A stretch of DNA of 64,000 bases from Erythrobacter sp. CCH5-A1 (GTDB lineage: Bacteria > Pseudomonadota > Alphaproteobacteria > Sphingomonadales > Sphingomonadaceae). The stretch covers positions 26,506-90,505 of the forward strand of contig NZ_LSKQ01000203.1 in the NCBI RefSeq assembly GCF_001557115.1, in the 5' to 3' direction. Positions 18,195-26,578 of the stretch are shown here, piece by piece. The notes beneath the pieces were generated by a model. That model saw only the letters and a list, made by a program, of their open reading frames with translations, was not told the origin of the DNA and did no database searches. Made by a program: the position numbers and the translations under genes. Position 1 is the first letter of the stretch. Every line of letters begins with the position of its first letter.

Positions 18195-19354
18195 GCGCGG
18201 CGGCTCCATCCGGCTGCGGGTTGGCGTTCGAGGCGGGCCTCGGGGATCAGGTCGCGGATGCGGCGGCAGAAGTGGCGGAGGCACACCTCCTTGTCGCTCA
18301 GCGGACCCATAGAGAAACTGCGGCTCGCCATGCCCTGCTGGACGCGGGTGATGAGCGCGGTGTCCTCGGCATTGACCTGGCGGTTGATGCGCCAGTTGAG
18401 GTAGCGCGCGGCGCGCATCTCCCGCCTGTCGTCGGGCAGGACATAGCTGATCTCGCGGATCAGGCAGGTGGTGGGGCCGGTCGGCAGCCACTGCATGAAG
18501 TCGATCTGGTCGGGATAGATGTCGAAGGCGACATTGGGCCAGAGCTTGAAATAGAGCCAGAAGCGCTGCCTTTCTTCCGGCAGGTGCGGCACGGGCGGGA
18601 GCAGCTTCTGGTACATGCGTTCGGACCAGTTGGCGCTCTCCCGGTCGACCATCGCGCCCCACATGCGGTCGACATGCGCCTCGGCCTCGATCCCGTAGCC
18701 CTTGCCGAACAGGCGCGTCAGGCCCGGGTGGGCGACGGGGATGTGGAGGCCATCGGAATAGTTGTCGCCGACATTCTTCCAGTTCACTTCCCGAGGGCGC
18801 AGGGTGACGCGGCCGAGGGCTTCCAGTTCCTCGAAACGGTAGGGCGCCACCATCGCCTCGTAAGGTGCCATCTGCTGCGCCACGGCGGGCCCGCCGTCGT
18901 CCTGCAGGCGCACGAAGATGAAGCCGCGCCACACTTCGAGCTCGACCGCGACGAGGCCCGCTTGGCTGCGGTCGAGCGTCGGATAGCTGGCGCTGTCGGG
19001 GACGCCCGTGAGCGTGCCGTCGAGATCATAGGTCCAGGCGTGATAGGGGCACACCAGCTTCTTCGCACACCCGCTCGCCCCGTCGACGAGGCGCGAGCCG
19101 CGGTGGCGGCAGACATTGGTGAAGGCGCGCAGCACCGAATCCTGCCCGCGCACCACGATCACGCTCTCGCCGCAGTAGTCGAGCGTGTGCCAGTCGCCCG
19201 CAGCGGGAATGTCACTGGTGTGGCAGACCACCTGCCAGCTCGGGCGGAACACGCGGTCGAGCTCCACTGCATGGAATTCGGCATCGTGATAGGTCCAGCT
19301 CGGCAGGCTCCAGCCCTCGAGCGGATCGGTGTCGTGGACGGGCTGTGTTGCCAT
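18191..19354 (-). CDS. Rieske non-heme iron oxygenase, catalytic alpha subunit
   Basis: Protein of 387 residues. The Rieske [2Fe-2S] ligands are Cys82-x-His84 and Cys102-x2-His105. The catalytic domain has the bridging Asp201 and the mononuclear iron ligands His204 and His209 in DNYSDGLHIPVAHPGL, with a later Asp expected as third ligand. Sequence style and length resemble the quaternary-amine branch (glycine betaine, carnitine or stachydrine monooxygenases) as well as general aromatic-ring hydroxylases. No reductase, ferredoxin or beta subunit is adjacent, so electron supply must be encoded elsewhere. It is divergent from a BetI-like TetR gene, with a 24-base imperfect palindrome between the starts, and coupled to the downstream FAD enzyme. 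Confidence 0.9.
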   Translation of the reverse strand: MATQPVHDTDPLEGWSLPSWTYHDAEFHAVELDRVFRPSWQVVCHTSDIPAAGDWHTLDYCGESVIVVRGQDSVLRAFTNVCRHRGSRLVDGASGCAKKLVCPYHAWTYDLDGTLTGVPDSASYPTLDRSQAGLVAVELEVWRGFIFVRLQDDGGPAVAQQMAPYEAMVAPYRFEELEALGRVTLRPREVNWKNVGDNYSDGLHIPVAHPGLTRLFGKGYGIEAEAHVDRMWGAMVDRESANWSERMYQKLLPPVPHLPEERQRFWLYFKLWPNVAFDIYPDQIDFMQWLPTGPTTCLIREISYVLPDDRREMRAARYLNWRINRQVNAEDTALITRVQQGMASRSFSMGPLSDKEVCLRHFCRRIRDLIPEARLERQPAAGWSRRA

Positions 19355-19363
19355 CTGCTTTTC

Positions 19364-19387
19364 CTTGCTTTACGTTCGTATAACAAG
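19364..19387. promoter_or_regulatory. Imperfect palindrome between divergent Rieske and TetR genes, candidate TetR operator
   Basis: A 24-base imperfect palindrome is centred between 19375 and 19376; nine of twelve half-site positions are symmetric, with arms CTTG/CAAG and an inner TACG-TT-CGTA. It fills most of the 39-base gap between the two start codons, so a bound repressor would control both genes. Assignment to the adjacent TetR protein is inference. Confidence 0.55.
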
Positions 19388-19393
19388 CAGAGA

Positions 19394-19990
19394 ATGACCG
19401 CACAACCCGCCTTTACCCGCGCCGATCCCGACGCGCGCCGCCAGAGCCTGATCGAAGCGACCGCGCGCGTGCTCGCGGCGCGCGGTGCGGCGGGCGTCTC
19501 GGTGCGCACGATCTGCGCCGAGGCGGGCGTTTCGGCGGGGCTGCTGCGGCATTATTTCGTCAGCCTCTCCGAGGCGATTGCCGAGACCTATCGCTGGACT
19601 GGGGCGGAGATCGACCGGGCGCTGGAGGAGGCCGTGGCGGCGGCCGGCCCCAATCCGCGCGCGCGCCTGATCGCCTACCTCACCGCCAATTTCCGCCCGC
19701 CGATCGCCACTCCTGACCTCCTCGCCACCTATGTCGCCTTCTGGAGCCTCACCCGCAGCGATTCCGCCGTCGCGGCGGTGCGCGCCGAGGTTTACGGGAG
19801 CTTCCGCCATGCGCTGGAGGGGCTGCTCATCGCCTATCGCCCCGATCTCGCCGATGTGCGGGTGACCGCGGTAGCGCTTACCGCGCTGATCGACGGGCTG
19901 TGGCTCGAACTCTCGCTCGGGCAGGCGCCGTTCAGTGCCGAGGAAGCGGAGGCGCTTGCTGCGCAGTGGCTCGACGCGCTGACGGCCTAA
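19394..19990 (+). CDS. TetR family regulator, BetI-like
   Basis: Regulator of 198 residues. The N-terminal domain (RRQSLIEATARVLAARGAAG) and helix-turn-helix (VRTICAEAGVSAGLLRHYF) closely follow the BetI pattern, as does the C-terminal segment RVTAVALTALIDGLWLELSLG. BetI represses choline and betaine genes; here the divergent neighbour is a Rieske oxygenase of possible quaternary-amine specificity and the convergent neighbour an APC permease, so an amine-responsive repressor fits. The ATG at 19394 is the only sensible start: upstream in-frame sequence is antisense to the oxygenase. Its stop overlaps the permease stop as CTAA. The ligand is unknown. Confidence 0.85.
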   Translation: MTAQPAFTRADPDARRQSLIEATARVLAARGAAGVSVRTICAEAGVSAGLLRHYFVSLSEAIAETYRWTGAEIDRALEEAVAAAGPNPRARLIAYLTANFRPPIATPDLLATYVAFWSLTRSDSAVAAVRAEVYGSFRHALEGLLIAYRPDLADVRVTAVALTALIDGLWLELSLGQAPFSAEEAEALAAQWLDALTA

Positions 19991-21279
19991 TCCGTCGCCC
20001 CTCGCTGCGCCCACAGGTAGAGCGGCACGCCCGCCGCCATCAGCGCGAGGCTCCATGCGCTCGCCTCAATCCCTGCGCCCCACAGCGTCCACAGCGCATA
20101 GCCCGCGCCCACCAGTGCAAAGCCGCGCGACACCCTCATCCGCCACGCCGCCAGCGCGCAGGCGAGGTAGAGCCACAAGGCCGCGCTGGTCGAAAGCAGC
20201 AGCACGAATTCGTAGATGCCCTGCATGTCCTTGCTGGCGTTGAAGATGAGGCAGAGCGTGGCGATCACGCTCGAGACCAGCAGCGCGCGGCGCGGGGTGC
20301 CGTGGCGGTCGGTCGCGGCGAACCAGCGCGGCAGCATGCCCCGCGCCGCCATCGCGCGCGGCAGCTCGCCTTGCAGCAGCACCCAGCCATTGATCGCGCC
20401 GACGCAGCTGACGATGGCGAAGAGCGTCACCAGCGCGGCCGGGCCGGGGCTCCAGTAGCGCTCGACGAAGGTGGCGAAGGGCGCAGGGCTGGTCGCCGCG
20501 ACCGCCTCGGGCAACATCAGGGCAATGGCCGAGCATACCAGCAGATAGAGCACGCCCGTCAGACCGGTGCCCCACATCGTGGCGCGCGGCACGTTGACCG
20601 CGGGGTTCTCGACCCGCGCCGCGGCGATGCTCGCGCATTCGAAGCCGAGCAGCGCGAACAGCGTCAGCGCCGCCGCGCCGCGAAGATCCGTACCGTTGAG
20701 TTCGGCCATTACAAAGGGCCGGATCTCGCCCTCCCCGCTGCCGAGCACGACCGCTGCAATCACGATCACCGCCACCAGCGGAACGAGCTTCAGCAGCACC
20801 GTCACGATCTGGAAATTGCCCGCCGCCCGCACGCCGCCGAGGTTCACCAGCGTCATGGCCCAAACCAGCGCGATGGCGCACAGCGCCGGGGCCATGGGGG
20901 TGCTGCCGATCGCGGGGATGAAGGCCGAAAGGTAACTCACCGCCGCCACCGCGATCGAGACCACCGCGGTCCACACCGAGACCCAATAGACCCAGCCCAC
21001 CAGAAAGGCCGGAATCTCGCCAAAGGCCTCTGCGACGAAGCCCGCCGGATCGCTCGCCCCCGGCCGCGCGCGGGTGAGCGCAGCGAGCACCCATGCCAGC
21101 ACCAGCGTTCCGGCGGTGGTGACGATCCAGCCCGCCACCGCGTTCCAGCCGAAGGGGGCCAGGCTCGCCGGGAGCAGGAACACCCCCGATCCGATCATGT
21201 TGCCCATGACGAGGGCAATGGCAGCAAAAAGGCCGAGCTTGTGGCCCGGCCTTTCGCTTGTGTCGGACACTCGGGTCAC
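19987..21279 (-). CDS. APC family amino acid/amine permease
   Basis: Inner-membrane transporter of 430 residues with about 12 hydrophobic segments. The first helix has the APC signature LVMGNMIGSGVFLLPASL, and helix six contains ALLGFECASIAAARVENPAVNVPRA in the usual position. I chose GTG at 21279, four bases after the TonB receptor stop on the same strand; GTG at 21270 is equally possible, and no ATG precedes the first helix without running into the receptor gene. It is probably in one transcript with the receptor and converges on the TetR gene. Substrate is likely an amino acid or amine; the arginine/agmatine and YjeH-like branches are possible relatives. Confidence 0.85.
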   Translation of the reverse strand: MTRVSDTSERPGHKLGLFAAIALVMGNMIGSGVFLLPASLAPFGWNAVAGWIVTTAGTLVLAWVLAALTRARPGASDPAGFVAEAFGEIPAFLVGWVYWVSVWTAVVSIAVAAVSYLSAFIPAIGSTPMAPALCAIALVWAMTLVNLGGVRAAGNFQIVTVLLKLVPLVAVIVIAAVVLGSGEGEIRPFVMAELNGTDLRGAAALTLFALLGFECASIAAARVENPAVNVPRATMWGTGLTGVLYLLVCSAIALMLPEAVAATSPAPFATFVERYWSPGPAALVTLFAIVSCVGAINGWVLLQGELPRAMAARGMLPRWFAATDRHGTPRRALLVSSVIATLCLIFNASKDMQGIYEFVLLLSTSAALWLYLACALAAWRMRVSRGFALVGAGYALWTLWGAGIEASAWSLALMAAGVPLYLWAQRGATD

Positions 21280-21283
21280 AGGC

Positions 21284-23668
21284 TCAGAAATCGAAGCCGG
21301 CCTTGATCCCGATGATGCGCGGGCGAGTGATGACGTCGTAGAACGCCCCGCCGGTGTTGCTGATCCCGGTCGGATCGCCGCACACGGTCTCCACACACTG
21401 CACCCCGCTGTTGATCACCCCGTTCGAATTGAACAGGTTGGTGGCGTAGAGTTCGAAACGCAGGTTGTCCTTCTCCATGCCGATGCTGAAGTCGGCCACC
21501 GCATAGGGATCGAAGAAGCCCTTGATCGCGTTCTCTTCGGTGCGCAGGTCGCTGCGGCGGCGGCCGATGTAGGATACAGCGCCCTGCACGTGCGCATCCC
21601 AGCCGCCGACCGGAAATTCATAGCGGGCGATCGCGTTGCCCTTGAATTTCGCGGTGACCGGCAGCTGCGTGCCCGCAGGTGCAAGCAGCGCATTGATGCG
21701 CCCGTCACCGGGATTGAGCGTGCAATCGAAGGTCGGGTTGGCGATCCGGCAGAAGTCGCGCCGAATCGTCGCATCGTTGTAGCTGCCCGAAGCCGAGAGC
21801 GTCAGACCGCCTGCGCGGTAGGTGAGATCGGCTTCCACCCCCCTGATCCGGGCAATCCCGGCGTTGCGGATCTCGGTCAGCCCGTTGGCGCCCAGGAAGG
21901 ACAACTGGATATCGTTCCAGTCCTCCTGATAGACCGCGCCGTTGAAGGTGACGTTGCCGAACTGCGTCTTCCAGCCGAGCTCGTAATTGTCGAGCGTGTC
22001 GGGCAGGTAAGGCGGCAACGTGCCGCGCCGGTTGACGCCGCCCGGACGGAAGCCCTGCGACCAGGTGGCATAAACGAGGATGTCGGGCGTGATCTTGTAG
22101 GTCGCATTGAGCTTGTAGATCGCGTCGGTATCAGAGGTGGTCTTGTCGAGGTTGGTGCAGGGCGAACCCGATACGATCGCCGGGCCGAAGCACGCCGCCT
22201 CGCCCGTGCGGCTCGAATAGCCGTCGCTGAAGCCGAAGAAGCCGGCAAGCGAGTTCTTGTAGTTATAAAGCCGCGCGCCCCCGGTAACTGTCAGCTGGTC
22301 GGTGATGTCGTAGCTCAGTTCGCCGAAGGCGGCATAGTCGCGGTCGACACGCTCCTGCCGGGTGAGCCAGATGTTGCTTTCCGTCCCTGTCACCGTGATC
22401 GCATCGGCGATGTTGTCGATGATGTAGTTCTGGGTGATCCGGTGATACTGGCGCTGCGCGAAAACGCCCCCGATGAAGCGCAGCGGCGCATCCTGCGGGC
22501 TCGAGATGCGCAGTTCCCCGAAGACGCGGCGGTAACGGTCGTTGCCCTGGATGTACTGGTTGGGATTGACCAGATTGCCGGCATTGTCGGTGAAATAAGC
22601 CCCATAGCCCGCCAGCGCATCGTAGAAATAGGCATAGTCGGAATAGTCCGACGCCGTATCGGTGGTACGCCACAGGTGGCCGGCGGCCGCGACGAGATCC
22701 CAGTTGCCGATCTTGCCTTCGATGGTCAGCGCGGCCTGGAGCCACTTGTCCTTCGAAAATTCGGGATTGTACTGCACGGTCTGGAGCGAGCGGGTGACGG
22801 CCGAGCTGCGCTCCTGCGCGAAGCTGCCGTCGGCGTTCTGGACCTGACCCATGACGGTCGGGCGCAGCGTCCAGCTGTCGTTCAGTTCGATCCCCAGCGC
22901 GAGCCGCGCACCATAGGTGTCGACATCGTTGTAATCGTCCTCGACCAGCGCGGCATTGTTCTGGGTTATGCCCGAGGAGGCGTAGGTGCGGCTGCCGGGG
23001 ATGTTGTCGATGAAGCCGCCGTCGCGGCGATACCACGCCACCAGACGCACCGCCGCAGTGTCCGAGATCCTGGCATTGTAGAAGGCCTGCGCGATCCCGC
23101 CGAAATCGCCGCGGTTGACGCTGTTGAGCTCGAAGTCCGCGGCGCCGTAGCTGTCTTTGTAGTCGGGCGCATTGGTGACCATCTTGATGGTGCCTGCCAT
23201 TGAGCTCGCCCCGTAGAGCGTGCCCTGCGGCCCGGCCAGCGCCTCGACCCGGGCAAGGTCATAGGCATGGATGTCGAGCGCGCCTTGAATGGTGGTGATC
23301 GGCATTTCATCGAGATAGATGCCGACCGTTGGCAGCGAGGCCGAGTGGTTGGCGTTCTCCCCGCTGGCAACGCCGCGGAAATAGACCTGGCTGAAGCCGG
23401 GGCCGCCGGTCTGCACCGTTACCGAAGGCAGGAACTTGGCGATGTCGCGCAGCTCGTTGATCTGCAAATCTTCAAGCGTCTCGGTTCCCAGCGCGGTGAT
23501 CGCGATCGGCACGTCCTGAAGGTTCTGCGAGCGCTTCTGCGCGGTGACGATGATGACGTTTTCGTCCTTGTCATCGACAGTGTCCTGCGCGGCAAGCGGT
23601 GCAGCGACCGTCATCGCGGTGCCGGCAAGAAGCGATGCGGTGATAGCCCGCATCCTGTTGGTTTCCAT
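21284..23668 (-). CDS. TonB-dependent outer membrane receptor
   Basis: Receptor of 794 residues: signal peptide ending APLAAQ, TonB-box-like segment (ENVIIVTAQKRSQ), plug domain (VPIAITALGTETLEDLQI, RDIAKFLPSV, and LAGPQGTLYGASSMAGTIKMV) and a long beta-barrel ending in a terminal Phe (GIKAGFDF), as needed for outer-membrane insertion. The VTAQKR start places it in the sphingomonad FecA/CirA-like group that takes up diverse substrates. ATG at 23668 is used; GAGGGAGG is closer to an in-frame TTG at 23677, which may be the real start. The permease lies four bases downstream, suggesting a two-membrane uptake route. The substrate is not readable. Confidence 0.92.
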   Translation of the reverse strand: METNRMRAITASLLAGTAMTVAAPLAAQDTVDDKDENVIIVTAQKRSQNLQDVPIAITALGTETLEDLQINELRDIAKFLPSVTVQTGGPGFSQVYFRGVASGENANHSASLPTVGIYLDEMPITTIQGALDIHAYDLARVEALAGPQGTLYGASSMAGTIKMVTNAPDYKDSYGAADFELNSVNRGDFGGIAQAFYNARISDTAAVRLVAWYRRDGGFIDNIPGSRTYASSGITQNNAALVEDDYNDVDTYGARLALGIELNDSWTLRPTVMGQVQNADGSFAQERSSAVTRSLQTVQYNPEFSKDKWLQAALTIEGKIGNWDLVAAAGHLWRTTDTASDYSDYAYFYDALAGYGAYFTDNAGNLVNPNQYIQGNDRYRRVFGELRISSPQDAPLRFIGGVFAQRQYHRITQNYIIDNIADAITVTGTESNIWLTRQERVDRDYAAFGELSYDITDQLTVTGGARLYNYKNSLAGFFGFSDGYSSRTGEAACFGPAIVSGSPCTNLDKTTSDTDAIYKLNATYKITPDILVYATWSQGFRPGGVNRRGTLPPYLPDTLDNYELGWKTQFGNVTFNGAVYQEDWNDIQLSFLGANGLTEIRNAGIARIRGVEADLTYRAGGLTLSASGSYNDATIRRDFCRIANPTFDCTLNPGDGRINALLAPAGTQLPVTAKFKGNAIARYEFPVGGWDAHVQGAVSYIGRRRSDLRTEENAIKGFFDPYAVADFSIGMEKDNLRFELYATNLFNSNGVINSGVQCVETVCGDPTGISNTGGAFYDVITRPRIIGIKAGFDF

Positions 23669-23793
23669 GCGTATCAATGCCGCCTCCCTCTGGCAGTCTG
23701 TTCGATCCCCGCAACAAACCGCCACAGCAAGTGCCGCTTGCCAAGCGGTTGCTTATCTTCAAGGTCCGGAGGATGAACTTTGCTTGCGCGCTA

Positions 23794-23807
23794 TGACAAA
23801 TTTGTCA
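23794..23807. promoter_or_regulatory. Perfect 14-base palindrome upstream of the TonB receptor
   Basis: TGACAAATTTGTCA reads identically on both strands. It lies about 130 bases before the receptor start and just past the sulfotransferase stop, inside the only non-coding stretch that can hold the receptor promoter. It is a plausible dimeric repressor or activator site; the regulator is unknown. Confidence 0.4.
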
Positions 23808-23824
23808 CATCATTGCGCAGCGCG

Positions 23825-25642
23825 TCAGCGCGGCCGGTCGGCGTAGGTTTCGACCAGCTCGCCCAGCGCAGCGCGCAGCGGGCCAAGCCATTGGGCATAG
23901 GGCTCCCATTGCCCCATCCCGTCGCGGTTGATCGGCCGGCGGACCTGCTCGGACGAGGCGGTCCGCACCGCACGAGTGTTGCGGTGGAACTCCATGCACG
24001 CCTCCTCGAAGGGCAAGCCAAGATAGGCGAGCATCGCGCGCACCTCGCCTTCGGGATCGTCGAGCAGGCGCTCGTGGATCACTCGGTGGATGCGCCCCGG
24101 CAGCACGCGGTCGTAATGGTCCATCGCGCGCACGTAATCGGCGTAATAGCGACCGATGTGATCCAGCGAATAGGTGAAGGCCTGCCCCTTGGCGAAGTGC
24201 TGGCGGAAGTTGGAGAAGCAGCAGTCCAGCGGATTGCGCCGCGCGTCGATGATCTTCGCGTTGGGCAGGATCAGGTGGATCAGCCCGGCATAGCTCCAGT
24301 TGTTGGGCAGCTTGTCGATGTAGAAGGGCTTGCCGGTCTTGCGCTGGACACGGGTGCGCTCGAGGAATTCGGCGCCCAGTTCGGCGAAGCGCTCGGGCGG
24401 CATGGCCGCCACCGCCCCCGGCCAGTCGCGCGGATCACCGCCCGCCGCTTTCGACTCGCGCATGGCAATGGCGGGGATGTCGGGCAGCTCCATCGTGCCC
24501 TCGACCGCCGAATGGCTCGACAGGATCTGCTCGAGCAGCGTCGAGCCTGCGCGCGGCAGGCCGAGGATGAAGACCGGATCGGGCGCGGGATCGCCCACGC
24601 CCTGCCGCGCGGCGAGGAATTCGGGGGTGAGGACTTCTATCACCCGGTCGACCTGCCGCGTGGTGGTTTCGGGATCATAGGCCAGCTCGCGGCTGCGCAG
24701 GTCGTTGCCGGCGGCGTAGTGGCGGAAGCTGTCCGCCGCCGCCTTGCGGTCGCCGTAAGCCTTGCCGAGCGCAAAGTGGAGGTGGAAGGCGTCCTCGTCC
24801 GACACCTCGTCCGATACCTCTGCCGTCAGCGCGGCCTCCATCGCGGTTATGTCGGCGTCATCGAAGGTGACGGTCTTGAGGTTGGCAAGGCTCCACCACA
24901 CCTCGCCCAGATGGGGCTCGGCCGCCAGCGCACGGCGGTATGCGGCGATGCTCTCCTCCAGCCGCCCGACGGTCTTGAGCAGGTGGCCGTAGCTCATCCA
25001 CAGCTTGGCATGATCTGGGAAGGTTCCGGTCAGCTCGCCGTAGAGCGCCAGCGCCTCGTCATAATCCCCAATCCGCCCAAGCGTGGCGGCGAGCAGGTTG
25101 CGGCTGCTGACATTGGCCGGGTCCTGCGCCAGCACCGCTTCGAGCACCTCGCCCGCCTCGGCAAAGCGGTTCTGCTTGTAGAGCACGATGGCAAGGTTTG
25201 CTCGGGCCGCGGTAAAGCCGGGGGCCAGTTCGATCGCGCGGCGCAGCAGGCTTTCGGCATCCTTCAAGCGCCCGATCCGGCCGGCCAGCTCGGCCATCAT
25301 GCGGATCGCGGCGACATCGGTCGGCTGGACGGCGAGGCGCTCGCGCAGTCCGGCCTCGGCGGCGGAGAGGTCATTGGCGAGCAGCGCCTGCGCGATGGCG
25401 ATCATCCGCGGATCGTGCGCGGCAGCGCGGACCGCATCCATCTCCGCGCGCGCCGCCTCCTCGTCGCGCCCCAGCTGGCGCAGCAGGCGCCCGAGCATGC
25501 GGTGCGCCCCCGCGTCGGCGGGATTGCGCGCGGTGATGATGCGCAGCTCGGCAGCGGCGGCGGCAGGATCGCGGCGCGCCAGCTCGACGATGGGCGATAC
25601 CTGTCTTGCCTCGCTCTTGCTCATGCGCGTGACGCGTATCAT
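23825..25642 (-). CDS. Tetratricopeptide-repeat sulfotransferase
   Basis: Protein of 605 residues. The N-terminal half is a row of TPR units (for example AIRMMAELAGRIGRLKDAES and ANLAIVLYKQNRFAEAGEVL). The C-terminal half is a sulfotransferase: the 5'-phosphosulfate loop is in FILGLPRAGSTLLEQILSSH near residue 360 and the 3'-phosphate segment in DARRNPLDCCFSNFRQHF. PAPS-dependent sulfation of a protein, peptide or small molecule is expected; the TPR part would recruit the acceptor. Start candidates are ATG at 25642 (used) and 25624; neither has a strong ribosome site. The gene precedes the TonB receptor on the same strand, a pairing I recall as frequent in sphingomonads. The acceptor is unknown. 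Confidence 0.87.
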   Translation of the reverse strand: MIRVTRMSKSEARQVSPIVELARRDPAAAAAELRIITARNPADAGAHRMLGRLLRQLGRDEEAARAEMDAVRAAAHDPRMIAIAQALLANDLSAAEAGLRERLAVQPTDVAAIRMMAELAGRIGRLKDAESLLRRAIELAPGFTAARANLAIVLYKQNRFAEAGEVLEAVLAQDPANVSSRNLLAATLGRIGDYDEALALYGELTGTFPDHAKLWMSYGHLLKTVGRLEESIAAYRRALAAEPHLGEVWWSLANLKTVTFDDADITAMEAALTAEVSDEVSDEDAFHLHFALGKAYGDRKAAADSFRHYAAGNDLRSRELAYDPETTTRQVDRVIEVLTPEFLAARQGVGDPAPDPVFILGLPRAGSTLLEQILSSHSAVEGTMELPDIPAIAMRESKAAGGDPRDWPGAVAAMPPERFAELGAEFLERTRVQRKTGKPFYIDKLPNNWSYAGLIHLILPNAKIIDARRNPLDCCFSNFRQHFAKGQAFTYSLDHIGRYYADYVRAMDHYDRVLPGRIHRVIHERLLDDPEGEVRAMLAYLGLPFEEACMEFHRNTRAVRTASSEQVRRPINRDGMGQWEPYAQWLGPLRAALGELVETYADRPR

Positions 25643-25726
25643 GCGCCTGCGCGAGTGGGTAGTGGCCTTGCCCTCGCCATCACCAAGCCGTAACCCGCCC
25701 CCGCCCACAGATCGGAGACTGCCCCC

Positions 25727-26563
25727 ATGGAGACCCTGTCCGAAACCCGCAGCCACGGCGGCACGCAAGGCGTCTACCGCCATGCCTCCAGCGCGACCGG
25801 GACCGACATGACCTTCGCCGTCTTCGTCCCCGACCACGCCCCCGGCGAGCGGTTGCCGGTGCTGTGGTATCTCTCGGGCCTCACCTGCACCCATGCCAAT
25901 GTGATGGAGAAGGGCGAATACCGCGCTGCTTGCGCCGCGCACCGCCTCATCCTCGTCGCCCCCGACACCTCGCCGCGGGGCGACGACGTGCCCGACGCGC
26001 CCGAGGAATACGACTTCGGCAAGGGCGCGGGCTTCTATGTCGATGCCACTGAAGAGCCGTGGGCACAGCACTACCGGATGCGTTCCTACATCGAGGACGA
26101 ACTGCCCGCTCTGGTGGACGACAACTTCCCCGCCGACATGGCGCGGCAGGGGATCACCGGGCATTCGATGGGAGGGCACGGCGCGCTCACCATCGCCCTG
26201 CGCAACCCCGGCCGGTTCCGCTCGGTCAGCGCCTTCGCGCCGATCTGTGCGCCCGCGCAGGTGCTGTGGGGCGAGAAGGCGCTGGGCCGCTATCTGGGCG
26301 AGGACCGCACCGCGTGGGCGCAGCATGACGCGGTCGCCCTGATCGAATCCGGCGCGCGCCTGCCCGAGCTGCTGGTCGATCAGGGCAGCGCCGACAATTT
26401 CCTCGACAGCCAGCTACGCACCCCGCTGCTCGAGGCCGCCTGCGCCGCGGCCGGCATCCCGGCGACGATACGGATGCAGGAGGGGTACGACCACTCCTAC
26501 TTCTTCATCTCGACCTTCATGGCCGAGCACGTCGCCTGGCATGCCGCGCGGCTTGGCGGCTGA
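25727..26563 (+). CDS. fghA: S-formylglutathione hydrolase
   Basis: Esterase-D-type alpha/beta hydrolase of 278 residues that converts S-formylglutathione to formate and glutathione in cytoplasmic formaldehyde detoxification. The oxyanion and substrate region WYLSGLTCTHANVMEKGEYR and the nucleophile elbow GHSMGGHGAL (Ser147) are typical, with a late catalytic His in EGYDHSYFF. Length matches the family. The start ATG at 25727 has GGAGA eight bases upstream. The partner S-(hydroxymethyl)glutathione dehydrogenase is not in the window. The gene is transcribed divergently from the TPR-sulfotransferase and converges on the aminotransferase after a 15-base gap. The assignment is firm. Confidence 0.95.
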   Translation: METLSETRSHGGTQGVYRHASSATGTDMTFAVFVPDHAPGERLPVLWYLSGLTCTHANVMEKGEYRAACAAHRLILVAPDTSPRGDDVPDAPEEYDFGKGAGFYVDATEEPWAQHYRMRSYIEDELPALVDDNFPADMARQGITGHSMGGHGALTIALRNPGRFRSVSAFAPICAPAQVLWGEKALGRYLGEDRTAWAQHDAVALIESGARLPELLVDQGSADNFLDSQLRTPLLEAACAAAGIPATIRMQEGYDHSYFFISTFMAEHVAWHAARLGG

Positions 26564-26578
26564 GCCTTTGGGGGCGCC

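Noticed and set aside
18195..18932. N-terminal extension of the FAD oxidoreductase
   Set aside because: It runs out of frame through the Rieske gene; the Rossmann motif starts nine residues after ATG 18194, which also forms an ATGA overlap.
18221..19393. Upstream extension of the BetI-like TetR gene
   Set aside because: It is antisense to the Rieske oxygenase; the TetR domain begins cleanly at ATG 19394.
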